Below are positions 8,503 to 17,166 of a stretch of 42,145 nucleotides of DNA, one piece after another. A program made the position numbers and the translations under genes. How positions within the stretch are numbered: position 1 is the first letter of the stretch; the number at the start of each line of letters is the position of its first letter. Source of the stretch: an uncultured Opitutales bacterium. GTDB lineage: Bacteria > Verrucomicrobiota > Verrucomicrobiia > Opitutales > UBA9783. Location: contig CALXMI010000037.1 of NCBI GenBank assembly GCA_944389435.1, positions 1 through 42,145 on the forward strand, in the 5' to 3' direction. The notes under the pieces are model-generated. The model saw nothing but the letters and a program-made list of their open reading frames with translations, was not told where the DNA came from and did not search any database.

Positions 8503-9120
8503 ATGAAGAAAGAAAACAAAATACTGTACCTTTTTGTAATAGGAATTATTACAGCCCTTGCTATCATTTCCGGCATCTTTGTCGGTATAAGTGATATTCT
8601 CGTAAACAACAGATACAGCTTTGTCACAATCATTTTTGCTGCCGCAACCGCCGCAGTATGCTGTATTGTCGGCTACCGCGACAGCCGCCTTAATGCTTCA
8701 TATTTTAAGCAGTATACCGATGCCTCGGAAGAAGCGGGCAAATACAAAGAGCGTATGATGAAGGTTGCAGAAGAACGGGATTCGCTTAAATCACAGCTTG
8801 AATACTACACCTCCGGCACTGTTAAGGAGGAATACGAAAGGCTTAAAAGCAAATGTGAAGCCATCGAAGCCTTCCGCAACAGCTTTCCGTATAAAATCGC
8901 AGACGGATATATTCTTTATAACATTATGAGAACTAACCTGCAGGTCGGCAAAGCAAGTACCTGGCAGATTGTCGGCGACTTTAACGGAGATTTATGGGAG
9001 TGCAGTATCGTGCGGCCGCATACACAGTCGTATAAGGAACTCCTTACCCTTGTAGCTTCCACCAAAGAACCTAATGAGGTAGGCGCACTTAACCAGAGCG
9101 AAACCTTACTGTGGGAATAA
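8503..9120 (+). CDS. Membrane-anchored coiled-coil protein
   Basis: A protein of 205 residues. There are two hydrophobic segments at about residues 8-28 and 38-58, then a charged helical region (about 70-125) with coiled-coil character, then a small C-terminal domain of unknown fold. It starts after GAAAGGACAAATC. It lies between the annealing protein and the Rad50-like ATPase. A role in tethering the processing machinery to the membrane is possible but is only inferred from position. Confidence 0.72.
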   Translation: MKKENKILYLFVIGIITALAIISGIFVGISDILVNNRYSFVTIIFAAATAAVCCIVGYRDSRLNASYFKQYTDASEEAGKYKERMMKVAEERDSLKSQLEYYTSGTVKEEYERLKSKCEAIEAFRNSFPYKIADGYILYNIMRTNLQVGKASTWQIVGDFNGDLWECSIVRPHTQSYKELLTLVASTKEPNEVGALNQSETLLWE

Positions 9121-9133
9121 GGAGTGTGTCAAT

Positions 9134-10951
9134 ATGGAACAAATCACCGCTATGAAAATAACCGGTCTTACTATGACCAATTTCCGTAATCATACCGAAA
9201 CACAGCATTTTGACTTCGGTGATATCAGTTACATAACCGGACACAACGGCACCGGCAAAACGACAATGGCTCACGCTGTTTGCTATGTACTCTACGGGGT
9301 TACATACTACGGCGAGCAAAAAATCGAAAGATTAATGAATGAAAGCGCAGACAGTGTAAGCGTGCAGCTTCATTTCATCGACCAAAACGGAGCCGCCCAC
9401 ACCCTTATACGCACAAGAAAAAACGAGAAATATTCCTTGCTTATGGACGGATATACCGTAAGCCAAGGCGGGGTCGAGCAGATGTTTGGTGATAAAAACA
9501 CCTTTATATCAATGTTTAATCCCACATATCTTGTTGAGAATATGGGCAATGACGGCAGAGAACTTATCCTGCGCCATATTAAGCCTGTTTCTAAAAAAGA
9601 TGTCCTGAAGGCTATCCCTACACATCAGTCAATACTTGAAAATGTGGATTTTGAAACACAATCCCCGGAGGACGCTCTTAAAGAAACCCGTGCGGCAATT
9701 CGCAGGGTTGAACAACAGATGGATATACTTCAAGGACACATTGAGCAGATTGAGGAAGCCCGAAAAACCGCCGAAGTTAAACTCGGTGAGTTGTATTCCG
9801 AAAAGCGTACCGTTGAAGATCAAATCAAAACATTTAAGGCAAAACAGTTTGACGGTATTGATACCGATGATTTTGCTATTCAACGTGATATATTAACTCG
9901 GAAACTCAGCGAAAATTCCGGCGAGGATCCCGCTGTAACCGCCGTAAAGGAAAGGTTGGCAGGTGCAAAAGCCCGCGTATATTCCTCAAAATTCACTCAG
10001 CCGCTTGCCGAAGCGTCCGCCGAGTACAATTCCTTGGTCAAGCAGTATAACGGACTTAAAGAGCGTATAACAGCCCTTAAAGTCGGTGATACCTGTCCTA
10101 CCTGTATGACGCAGGTGACGGAATCCAATATTGAGGAAATGCGAACATACCTTATTTCTGAGTGCAGCCGTATCGGCGAGCTTGGAAAATCCGTCGTTGC
10201 ACGCGGCAAGGAAATCTCAGAGCTTGACAAAAAAGCGAAGGAACAGTTTGAACAGTGGAAAGCGGAGGATATTGCAAAATTCGCCGCCGAGCTTGAAGAA
10301 CTGCAAAACGGTGCCGAGCGTGTAGATACCGTCGAAATTCGTTCAAAACTTGAGTCGCTCACCGAGCTTGAGAAATACGGTAATCTTTCCGAAGAAGAAT
10401 TTTCCGAGCTTCGCGACCTTGAGGCAACGCTGATCGGTATCAATGCACAAATCGAAACCGTGGAACAATCTGCAAGTGAAGAAAAGCTGAAATCAGCTAT
10501 CGTAGAAAAGGATGTATTCACTGAGCAAATAAAAAAGTACAAAGATACGGTTACTGCTATTACAGAATACATCTTTAAGCGTGCAGAGCTTGCGACGGCA
10601 GGGCTTGATATGCCTAATGTCAAGATCCGTCTTTTCGATATTGTAAGAGGAACAGGCGAACTGAAAAGTGCCTTTAAGTTCGACTATAAAGGGCGCGAAT
10701 ACACAACATTATCTCTTTCCGAAAAGACATTGGCGGGTATTGAAATCTCTGCAATGATTCGCAGAATAACAGGCAAGGATTATCCCATTTGCATCGACAA
10801 TACCGAAAGTATTGCCGCGTTTAATGATGTGGATATGCCTTCCCAGGTTCTGCTTATCCGTGTTGTCAAGGGGCAGCCGCTTACGGTCAAGTTCCAAAAC
10901 AACTACACTTCAGCCGTTCCCGCCGGTGAAGAAACACGAAAGGCAGCCTGA
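9134..10951 (+). CDS. Rad50/SbcC-like AAA ATPase
   Basis: A protein of 605 residues. The Walker A motif is GHNGTGKTT (about residues 35-43), following the 'MTNFRNH' strand typical of SMC/Rad50/RecF proteins. Long coiled-coil arms run through the middle and are broken by a zinc-hook-like CPTC at about residue 319. A Walker B-like PICIDNTES lies near residue 556. At 605 residues it is shorter than SbcC (about 1000). No SbcD nuclease gene is next to it. It probably organises DNA ends during element replication or transfer. Confidence 0.85.
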   Translation: MEQITAMKITGLTMTNFRNHTETQHFDFGDISYITGHNGTGKTTMAHAVCYVLYGVTYYGEQKIERLMNESADSVSVQLHFIDQNGAAHTLIRTRKNEKYSLLMDGYTVSQGGVEQMFGDKNTFISMFNPTYLVENMGNDGRELILRHIKPVSKKDVLKAIPTHQSILENVDFETQSPEDALKETRAAIRRVEQQMDILQGHIEQIEEARKTAEVKLGELYSEKRTVEDQIKTFKAKQFDGIDTDDFAIQRDILTRKLSENSGEDPAVTAVKERLAGAKARVYSSKFTQPLAEASAEYNSLVKQYNGLKERITALKVGDTCPTCMTQVTESNIEEMRTYLISECSRIGELGKSVVARGKEISELDKKAKEQFEQWKAEDIAKFAAELEELQNGAERVDTVEIRSKLESLTELEKYGNLSEEEFSELRDLEATLIGINAQIETVEQSASEEKLKSAIVEKDVFTEQIKKYKDTVTAITEYIFKRAELATAGLDMPNVKIRLFDIVRGTGELKSAFKFDYKGREYTTLSLSEKTLAGIEISAMIRRITGKDYPICIDNTESIAAFNDVDMPSQVLLIRVVKGQPLTVKFQNNYTSAVPAGEETRKAA

Positions 10952-10954
10952 TAA

Positions 10955-12097
10955 ATGGGTATTACTAACTACATTTCCATAGATGTAGTTGATGCTGCGG
11001 TACTCTGCAATTTGGACATCAAGCAATCAACCGTCACTCGCGAAGAGGTTCAAGCAAGGTGTCCTTTTTGCGGGGACTACAAGTACCGTATGTATCTCAG
11101 TCATCGCATGGATAACGCTACCTACTGGTGTCACAACTGCGGCGCTACCGGGAATGCGGTTACACTCTATGCGGCTTTTAACCCGGAAGGACGCAGGCTA
11201 TCCAACGCCGAGGCATATCACGAGCTGCTCCGTCATCCTAATGTACGCTGTGATGAAATGCCTGTCGAGACGAAGGATTATAAAGCTTTGCCGATCAGAC
11301 CGTTGCACGAACGCAGTCAGATTTATCTTACCTTTTTAAGTTTGCTCGATTTAGAGGAAAAGCACTACCGCAATCTACTTAGTCGTGGACTTTCCAAAGA
11401 AATCATTGCAGGAAATATGTATAGGAGTATTCCTACCGATCCTGTCAAACGGAGAAAGGTGTTAAACGAGCTGTCGCAGCGGTTTGACCTTTCAGGTATT
11501 CCCGGTTTTTTTACTAAAAACAACAAATGGCAAATGGCGAACTGCCGCTACAGCGGTATTCTGATTCCTGTATGTGATATGGATAATCAGGTACAGGGCT
11601 TACAGATTCGGTTTGATGATCCGCCGCCTAAAATCATTCAAAACCAAGACGGTACCAAACTTAAGAAAAAAGGCGAACGTTTCCGTTGGTTTTCTACGGG
11701 CGGCGAGTATTATCAAAACGGCACAGGAATATCCAGTTATATTCATGTTGTCGGAGACACAAATTGCGATACATTACATCTCACAGAAGGACCGATGAAA
11801 GCGGATATTGCAAGTTTTTTGTCTGAGGGCGAGCTTTTTATTGGGCTTACCGGAGTACAGAATGTGCGGTATCTGGCAGAGGTTGTGAAGAAGCTCCATC
11901 CAAAGCGGATTGTCGAGTGCATTGATATGGATGTTCGCACTAACCCCCATGTTCAGAAGGCACAGTCTAAAATACGCTCTATCTGTATGCCTCTTTGCGA
12001 GGATTATCGGACATTTACCTGGCCGATCGAACAGAAAGGTATTGACGATTGGCTGTTGTTTGAAAAACTCAAGCGCGAACACGGGCTAATACCATAA
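10955..12097 (+). CDS. DnaG-like primase with CHC2-type zinc finger and Toprim-like domain
   Basis: A protein of 380 residues. A zinc finger is formed by C36-x2-C39 and C59-x2-C62 (CPFCGDYKYRMYLSH, YWCHNCGATGN), as in CHC2 primases. A Toprim-like core follows, with EGPMKAD and IDMD carrying the acidic metal-binding residues. No helicase domain is attached. It starts four bases after the Rad50-like gene. It probably primes synthesis on the transferred strand; whether it makes primers has not been shown. Confidence 0.82.
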   Translation: MGITNYISIDVVDAAVLCNLDIKQSTVTREEVQARCPFCGDYKYRMYLSHRMDNATYWCHNCGATGNAVTLYAAFNPEGRRLSNAEAYHELLRHPNVRCDEMPVETKDYKALPIRPLHERSQIYLTFLSLLDLEEKHYRNLLSRGLSKEIIAGNMYRSIPTDPVKRRKVLNELSQRFDLSGIPGFFTKNNKWQMANCRYSGILIPVCDMDNQVQGLQIRFDDPPPKIIQNQDGTKLKKKGERFRWFSTGGEYYQNGTGISSYIHVVGDTNCDTLHLTEGPMKADIASFLSEGELFIGLTGVQNVRYLAEVVKKLHPKRIVECIDMDVRTNPHVQKAQSKIRSICMPLCEDYRTFTWPIEQKGIDDWLLFEKLKREHGLIP

Positions 12098-12128
12098 TCT
12101 AACAACGAATATTGAAAGGACAACATTT

Positions 12129-13103
12129 ATGAAAAACATGGAAAGCCTAATGGCGGTTCACCAAAATTCCGAGGGCATAATCGGGAAGTTTTTCTACTAC
12201 TCAACCTCAAGTATTTTAATTCCTAAGACCAAATTCATCGAGATAGGACAGGCATACGGTTTGCCGAAATTCAAGCCAGCAAAAGAATCAAGAGCTAGTG
12301 CCTACCGTTGTGCGACAACGGCATTAAAAGACCGCGTTACCGTGAAAGGCAGCGACGGTACATCGCATATCTACCGCATTTACTGCAGAGACAATAAAAA
12401 AGAAGATGCCAAGTACATCACCAGAGAGCTTGTCAAGGAGACCCTTAATTCCCGAACAAATGAATACAAAAAGCTTGCTAACATCTGCTTTGACAAGGAA
12501 AACGAAATTGTTATTGTCGAAAATGAAGTTTATGATTCAGATGTGGATGTTCGTGATTATTGTTTGAAAGCCGAGGAGCTATATGAGCGTTACTGTAACT
12601 GCTATACCTCCGATCAGGTAGATTCGGTTATTGACGATATGCTGTGTCGTATGCAGGCAAACAGCATCAGCATCAAAGGTAATCTCTTCTTTATTCCCAA
12701 GCAGTATTTATCTTTGCTGAACTTATTGGAAGATTATATCGAATCTTTAAGCAGAGAAAACCTTAATACTAATCTGGTTCACAGCAACAGTATGTTTGTG
12801 GTTGACGATGAAAGACAGCGTCAGAAAATGACCGATGAATTTTACGCCAACTATAAACGGGATATTGAATTTTACCAAGAGCGTATTCAGCATTTTATTG
12901 ACAACGGTTGCGATTCTCAGGCTGTTATCCAGCGTTGGATGCAGAAAATCAATGCCCTGCAGATGAAAAAGCAGACCTACGAGGAAATCTTACAGCGTCA
13001 GCTTGATGATCTGAACAGTGATTATGCAATGCTTCAGATGCAAGGTCAGGAATTAGCCGTTCGTAATGTTAAAGGGCAAACCCAACTCAACATAGCTGCT
13101 TAA
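12129..13103 (+). CDS. Hypothetical ICE backbone protein (DUF6744-like)
   Basis: A protein of 324 residues with GAAAGGACAAC upstream. It is mainly alpha-helical, with a C-terminal coiled coil (about 230-310) rich in Gln. It resembles the DUF6744 proteins of clostridial conjugative elements, recalled by pattern and not confirmed. No catalytic motif is visible. It follows the primase gene and precedes the DpnD/PcfM-like gene, so a DNA-processing role is plausible. Confidence 0.72.
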   Translation: MKNMESLMAVHQNSEGIIGKFFYYSTSSILIPKTKFIEIGQAYGLPKFKPAKESRASAYRCATTALKDRVTVKGSDGTSHIYRIYCRDNKKEDAKYITRELVKETLNSRTNEYKKLANICFDKENEIVIVENEVYDSDVDVRDYCLKAEELYERYCNCYTSDQVDSVIDDMLCRMQANSISIKGNLFFIPKQYLSLLNLLEDYIESLSRENLNTNLVHSNSMFVVDDERQRQKMTDEFYANYKRDIEFYQERIQHFIDNGCDSQAVIQRWMQKINALQMKKQTYEEILQRQLDDLNSDYAMLQMQGQELAVRNVKGQTQLNIAA

Positions 13104-13115
13104 TGAGGTATGGTA

Positions 13116-13289
13116 ATGGAAAAAGAATATATCGTTACCATAACCGAAGTTTTACAGCGAAAGGTTACTGTAAAAGCCGAAAGCAAAGGCGATGCAGAAT
13201 ATATCGTTGAGAAGCAGTATTATAACCAAGAGCATATACTTAACGAAAGCGACCTTACAGTACAATCCTTCAAAGCAAAAGCAGCGTAA
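13116..13289 (+). CDS. DpnD/PcfM-like small protein
   Basis: A protein of 57 residues with TGAGGTATGGTA before its ATG. The sequence begins MEKEYIVTITEVLQRKVTV and continues with KAESKGDAEYIVEKQY. This matches the compact DpnD/PcfM pattern: a YxVTITE strand, an RxVxVxAxS strand and a helix. Such proteins are found in conjugative plasmids and ICEs; their function is not established. It is the last gene of the left arm, just ahead of two terminators. Confidence 0.8.
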   Translation: MEKEYIVTITEVLQRKVTVKAESKGDAEYIVEKQYYNQEHILNESDLTVQSFKAKAA

Positions 13290-13297
13290 AACAAAAA

Positions 13298-13346
13298 GAG
13301 GTTGTTGCAGGTGATTTTCTTACTTGCGGCAACCTCGGATTTTTTA
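13298..13346 (+). terminator. Strong terminator of the left backbone operon
   Basis: A 17-bp stem (arms 13298-13314 and 13320-13336) has only G-T wobbles and is followed by six T. It ends the left-arm operon. Confidence 0.88.
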
Positions 13347-13378
13347 GGAAATTTATATCCTAAAATCCAACTCTTTTT
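13337..13378 (+). terminator. Second, tandem terminator
   Basis: The arms 13337-13349 (GGATTTTTTAGGA) and 13358-13368 (TCCTAAAATCC) form a hairpin with a 2-base bulge, followed by CTCTTTTTT. It overlaps the first terminator's T-run and marks the edge of the AT-rich cargo. Confidence 0.6.
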
Positions 13379-13478
13379 TAATATTATCAAATCTGAATTT
13401 ATAAAGTATTATATGACCTTACAGTTTAGTATTAAGTTATAACTTGCAATCTCAAGAATAATAATATATTTAATAACA

Positions 13479-14546
13479 TCAAATATAATTATTATCAAAC
13501 CGTTCCCAGTCAATGCCATGGTATAAGAATGTATCCAATGCCGCTCTTTCTTTAAGAAAAGTCGACGGAATCTCATCAATTATGTGCTTTAATATTTCTT
13601 TGTCTTGATTGAATTCATACTTCAAACATAAATTCAACCATTTTTCGGAAACTTGAACACAATCATTATATTTCACTAATGCAGAATTAGCTTCATCGGT
13701 AAGTGCAATTTCCCATTTCTCTATTATATATTCCATAGATGTTTTTATCATACACCTGTGTTCGTAAAGCTTCTTGGCAGCGCTCGTTAATCCTCTGAAC
13801 CAATCACAAAATTTATCTCCGTTAATCTCGGTTTGAAGAACTTCTTTAAAAGCGTCCAAACAAGCAATACCCATATAATGATAGTGGTGGTAACCATAAT
13901 CTCCTATTTCTTTTGGATGATGAATAATACATATCTTACCATCTAATTCTTTCCTAATTTTCAAATATGATTCAAAGGCACAATTATCCGGTTTATAGGT
14001 AGGATTCAGTTTCATTGCTGTGGCAGGATATTGAAAATTTATAGACAGTTCCATACCACGAAACGGTCTGTCTAAATAGTATTTTTTTATGTCTTCTATC
14101 GTGGCTTCTATATGTGAATAATCAATACATATGGTACGAAAGCCTCTTTCTGCAAGCCCCACAGAAATCAACTGCCCTTTACTATCGTCAAATCCGTAAA
14201 ATAGAACCTCATGATAATGATCTTCATTTATATATGGCTTAATATACATTATAATATAATATCCGCTTTTTAAGTTATCCTTTAAAGTATCTACTATATT
14301 GGGACTATTCATATCAAAGACTTTCAAAGGTTTTCTTTGCAAAATTTCTTCATGATATGACGGCGGATACATATTCATTTCTCCAAAATGAAAATTTCCG
14401 GCATCCGAATATAAATTATAATGTGAAGCTATCCAGTCCCTGTAATATTGCGATGTTTTTATAATAGCCAATCTATTGTATATCCAGCAATCTGTTACGG
14501 AATCAACATCTTCTATATGTATGGGTAGCTTTAATATCTCTTTCAT
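13479..14546 (-). CDS. BtrH/C39-like putative cysteine peptidase or acyltransferase
   Basis: A protein of 355 residues starting after AAAGGACAG. The N-terminal part has DCW (C20) and, about 90 residues on, YHEVLFYGFDD (H112). This spacing and the 'YYIIMYI...H..LFYGFDD' strand pair recall BtrH_N/papain-like folds in peptide and antibiotic clusters. The C-terminal 180 residues are helical and unrecognised. It has the same orientation as cluster 1 but is separated from it by about 0.9 kb of decayed sequence. Membership in the pathway, for example in leader removal or acyl transfer, is inferred; the catalytic pair is a guess from spacing. Confidence 0.72.
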   Translation of the reverse strand: MKEILKLPIHIEDVDSVTDCWIYNRLAIIKTSQYYRDWIASHYNLYSDAGNFHFGEMNMYPPSYHEEILQRKPLKVFDMNSPNIVDTLKDNLKSGYYIIMYIKPYINEDHYHEVLFYGFDDSKGQLISVGLAERGFRTICIDYSHIEATIEDIKKYYLDRPFRGMELSINFQYPATAMKLNPTYKPDNCAFESYLKIRKELDGKICIIHHPKEIGDYGYHHYHYMGIACLDAFKEVLQTEINGDKFCDWFRGLTSAAKKLYEHRCMIKTSMEYIIEKWEIALTDEANSALVKYNDCVQVSEKWLNLCLKYEFNQDKEILKHIIDEIPSTFLKERAALDTFLYHGIDWERFDNNYI

Positions 14547-14899
14547 TTAATTCTGTCCTTTATTCATAATTTTTAAATTTATGTCATTGCAAGACATTCG
14601 AAGACGAAATAATAAATATTATTTATGACTTGATTTTTATATTGCGTTGCATTTTTCGATAATTGTTTTTATATAAATATGTTTAGTGCTAGAAATTCTA
14701 TTTGTTTTTCGCTTATTACAACATTACTTAAAACGATAAATAGCTGAGTCCTTATGAATAAGTGACAATTTGAGCTCGGTAGTATGAGAAAATAACGTGT
14801 TTGTAGTTTTGCACCATATTGAGCATTAGAAGTTTTTACGAAGCAAAAATGAAAGATTGTGCGCAACAAGAGCAACAAAAAAGTCAGATAAAAGTGAAG
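14547..14899. other. Gene-poor AT-rich spacer
   Basis: I see no supported gene. A 69-codon minus-strand frame at 14669-14878 has no good ribosome site and an unconvincing composition. It may contain remnants of the same decay that produced the fragments at 14900-15311. Confidence 0.5.
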
Positions 14900-15100
14900 T
14901 TAGTAAGTGCGAAATATTTTATTATTTTCTCCAAAAGTGAAATTGTATAATTTCGCATCTACAAAAAGACTGTAATGCGAAGCTATCCAATCTCTATAAT
15001 AGGGCGAATTTTTAGCTATAGTCAATCTGTTATATGTCCAACATTCTGTAACAGATTCTATATCATCAAATTTTAACGGCAACTCAAATGGATTAATCAC
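14900..15100 (-). pseudogene. Truncated paralogue of the BtrH-like gene
   Basis: A GTG at 15100 follows AAAGGAG. About 50 codons then match the start of the gene at 13479-14546: 'DIESVTECWTYNRLTIAKNSPYYRDWIASHYSLF' corresponds to 'DVDSVTDCWIYNRLAIIKTSQYYRDWIASHYNLY', including the CW pair. Similarity stops after FGEN and the frame soon ends, so only the N-terminal sixth of the protein remains. This is a decayed duplicate. Confidence 0.8.
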
Positions 15101-15464
15101 TATAAAACTCCTTTGTTGATAAAAATAAATCCGACATGCAAATGTATTGGTTTGAGACTTCTGGAACATAGTAATTTTTTACAAAGAAAAGCTCTCTTGC
15201 TGTTTTATTGACAAATATTTCTGCGGGATACGTTTTAAGCTAGAAATGTTTGCTGTTTTCTCCAAAGGCGACTTATATAATTTTTTATCTGCATATTCTG
15301 TAACGATTTATTCGTTGCTCATGCTTATTTGTGATTGTTGTTTATTTGTTATTTATAGCATCCTAAAATACAACTATTGTCAACATGCTGCCTATGTATA
15401 GCTCAACATGTCTTGAATACAGATGGCAATCATATTTTTATATCGAAGTGAGTACATATCCTCA
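15101..15464. other. Decayed region downstream of cluster 1
   Basis: Apart from the 15249-15311 fragment there is a short minus-strand open stretch at about 15105-15230 (coding for KTARELFF and NYYVPEVSNQ) that reads like the remnant of a protein, without a start. The plus-strand frame at 15385-15777 is antisense to the DUF2000 gene and has no ribosome site. Confidence 0.5.
15249..15311 (-). pseudogene. Second, internally deleted fragment of the BtrH-like gene
   Basis: The plus-strand stretch TTTTCTCCAAAGGCGACTTA and the following bases to about 15292 match the FGEN region of the fragment at 14900-15100. The adjoining ATTCTGTAACGATT matches its start region (ATTCTGTAACAGATT near 15050). The middle is missing, so this is a third copy reduced by deletion. 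Confidence 0.6.
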
Positions 15465-15881
15465 TCACTTTAACAAACTAAATGATTTCGTGATTTGTTT
15501 AATTTGTAGTTCTTCACCAAATATTGCTATACCTATAGGATTAAGATCAAATAGACAACTTTCGGTAATTGTTTTTTTATATACATCAAATTTATTGTTC
15601 AACGCTTGCCCTTCTTCTGTGAATATAACTAAAACAATGTTGTTAGTTTCATTGGTTTTCTTTATCGTTGAACTCAATTTCAACATTTTACTTAGATTTG
15701 TTTTCAATACAATAACATTGCACCTGATTGCACTATGTATAAAATCTGTTTTATCACAAAGTAGGTGCGAATTGTAAATATCATCACAACACTTTGCTAA
15801 TTGCCCCATCAAAATAGACGCTATATTAGCCGACACTCCAGGAGAAAGTTTTTCATTTACAATAATTGCAACCCTATTCAC
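15465..15881 (-). CDS. DUF2000-like protein, last gene of cluster 1
   Basis: A protein of 138 residues. The opening 'RVAIIVNEKLSPGVSANIASILMGQL' follows the DUF2000 pattern (a hydrophobic strand, then 'NE.L..G..AN..A.L'), a small alpha/beta fold related to peptidyl-tRNA hydrolase II. I chose the GTG at 15881 because GGGAGG lies seven bases upstream; an in-frame ATG at 15908 has no site. It overlaps the preceding gene by 8 bases, so it belongs to the cluster 1 operon. Its reaction is unknown; one possibility is to act on an activated intermediate made by the two genes before it. Confidence 0.72.
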   Translation of the reverse strand: MNRVAIIVNEKLSPGVSANIASILMGQLAKCCDDIYNSHLLCDKTDFIHSAIRCNVIVLKTNLSKMLKLSSTIKKTNETNNIVLVIFTEEGQALNNKFDVYKKTITESCLFDLNPIGIAIFGEELQIKQITKSFSLLK

Positions 15882-16434
15882 AAAAACACCTCCCTGATTT
15901 ATTTGCAAAACATACCCAAGGCATTATTACGCTATTTCTTAATATAGCTATAATATTCAATCCAAAATGCTCTGCACATAGTTTATTTGTTATTGATATG
16001 CAATTTGCATCTTCGTCCTGAATAAGTTCCTTACAGGCTTCTATGTTCGAATTAACATAAACAACATCTAAATTATCAACTTGTATATTTATTTCTCTTA
16101 ATAACGAATTGGTTGCTTGATGAAGATAGATTTTATCTGTTTTATGTAAATTTATGTTAGTGTTTTTGCTAACACAAACCAGAGGAGGAAGAGACTCTAA
16201 GAAAACTTCTGTGGCAATTAATTTGTTATCCATAATAAACTCGCTTATATTTGAGTATGCTGCAGGAACCAATATGCAAGAAAGTTCTTTTCTTTTCAAA
16301 GCGTCGGCAGCCGCCTCAAAAGAGTGATATGGTATAATCTCGGAATTGACATTCCATCTTCTTGCTATATACATGGAACAAGTCAAAGAACCAGAAGAGT
16401 CTCCTAGTGTACCAACTTTACATTTACGGGTCAT
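15874..16434 (-). CDS. Prephenate-dehydratase-like / type 2 periplasmic-binding-fold protein
   Basis: A protein of 186 residues. The start 'KVGTLGDSSGSLTCSMYIAR' followed by 'FEAAADALKRKELSCILVPAAY' resembles the first half of prephenate dehydratase (GPxGSFS ... A...G..D..V.P.EN). The usual catalytic Thr-Arg-Phe segment is not seen, so dehydratase activity is doubtful. The ATG at 16434 has GGAGG upstream and overlaps the preceding stop (ATGA). It may bind or remodel an amino-acid-derived substrate in cluster 1. It could equally be a binding protein without catalysis. Confidence 0.65.
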   Translation of the reverse strand: MTRKCKVGTLGDSSGSLTCSMYIARRWNVNSEIIPYHSFEAAADALKRKELSCILVPAAYSNISEFIMDNKLIATEVFLESLPPLVCVSKNTNINLHKTDKIYLHQATNSLLREINIQVDNLDVVYVNSNIEACKELIQDEDANCISITNKLCAEHFGLNIIAILRNSVIMPWVCFANKSGRCFCE

Positions 16435-17138
16435 TTTGCATCCTCCGTGAAACTGTTTATACAAGCTCTTCGTTCATTTGTTATAGTCAAATTATATTGT
16501 ATAGGGCTATCAAAACAATCCGCATCAACCAATGTTGTGTGAAACTCACCATTTTCACCGAATGGATCTATTCCGATAGATTTAAAGTGCTGATATGCTA
16601 ATCGATCATATTTTTCCCCAAGCCACTTTGTATCTATGGATGGATGGTTAATTGTAGTAATTATACTTTTAATTTTTCTGTTTTCTAGTTCCGTTATCAA
16701 ATCGTCATACGGAACTAGATACAAAGGGAAACATGGAATCATGCCGGCACTCTTACATAATTTGACTTGTATTATTATATTATCTAATGAATTCAAGTCA
16801 CCAAAAACGACATATTTTACTCCTTGCCGGCAGAAATCTCTGTATAACTTCGTGATTTTATCCCAACGCACCCACCATTTGTAATTAACATATATTATTG
16901 GGATGCGAAGTTTTTGAGCTTGTATATCTATTAAGCTTTGTTTTTGCTCATGAAACAACGATTCATTTTTATCGCTATCTAAACAATGGATTAAACTAAC
17001 AGCTTTACCAACCTCTAATGCTTTGGAAAGAGCAAGGCCAGAATCTTTTCCTCCACTGTACATAAAAACGAACGATTCATTTGTCGGTAAATTTCTATAT
17101 GATAAAAGATTTTCTTTATCAATGACAGTATAGTTCAA
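16431..17138 (-). CDS. Dph6-like N-type ATP pyrophosphatase (ATP_bind_4)
   Basis: A protein of 235 residues with the PP-loop SGGKDS at 28-33 and, near residue 196, GENGEFHTTLVDA. Both are hallmarks of the diphthine-ammonia ligase (Dph6/ATP_bind_4) family. Known members adenylate a carboxylate and form an amide. Bacteria lack diphthamide, so a biosynthetic use in cluster 1 is likely: amidation of the peptide or of a small adduct. The start is TTG at 17138 with AGAGGTG upstream. It is coupled to the next gene by ATGA. Confidence 0.85.
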   Translation of the reverse strand: MNYTVIDKENLLSYRNLPTNESFVFMYSGGKDSGLALSKALEVGKAVSLIHCLDSDKNESLFHEQKQSLIDIQAQKLRIPIIYVNYKWWVRWDKITKLYRDFCRQGVKYVVFGDLNSLDNIIIQVKLCKSAGMIPCFPLYLVPYDDLITELENRKIKSIITTINHPSIDTKWLGEKYDRLAYQHFKSIGIDPFGENGEFHTTLVDADCFDSPIQYNLTITNERRACINSFTEDAK

Positions 17139-17166
17139 TAATTTACACCTCTTATCTGTTTAATAT

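Noticed and set aside
9997-10623. 208-codon minus-strand frame with Ser-rich product
   Set aside because: It is a shadow of the coiled-coil part of the Rad50-like gene; the repetitive Ser content is the usual reverse reading of Glu/Leu codons.
14669-14878. 69-codon minus-strand frame
   Set aside because: No ribosome site and no recognisable pattern; it lies in decayed AT-rich sequence.
15385-15777. 130-codon plus-strand frame
   Set aside because: It is antisense to the DUF2000 gene, which has a good ribosome site and family match; this frame has neither.
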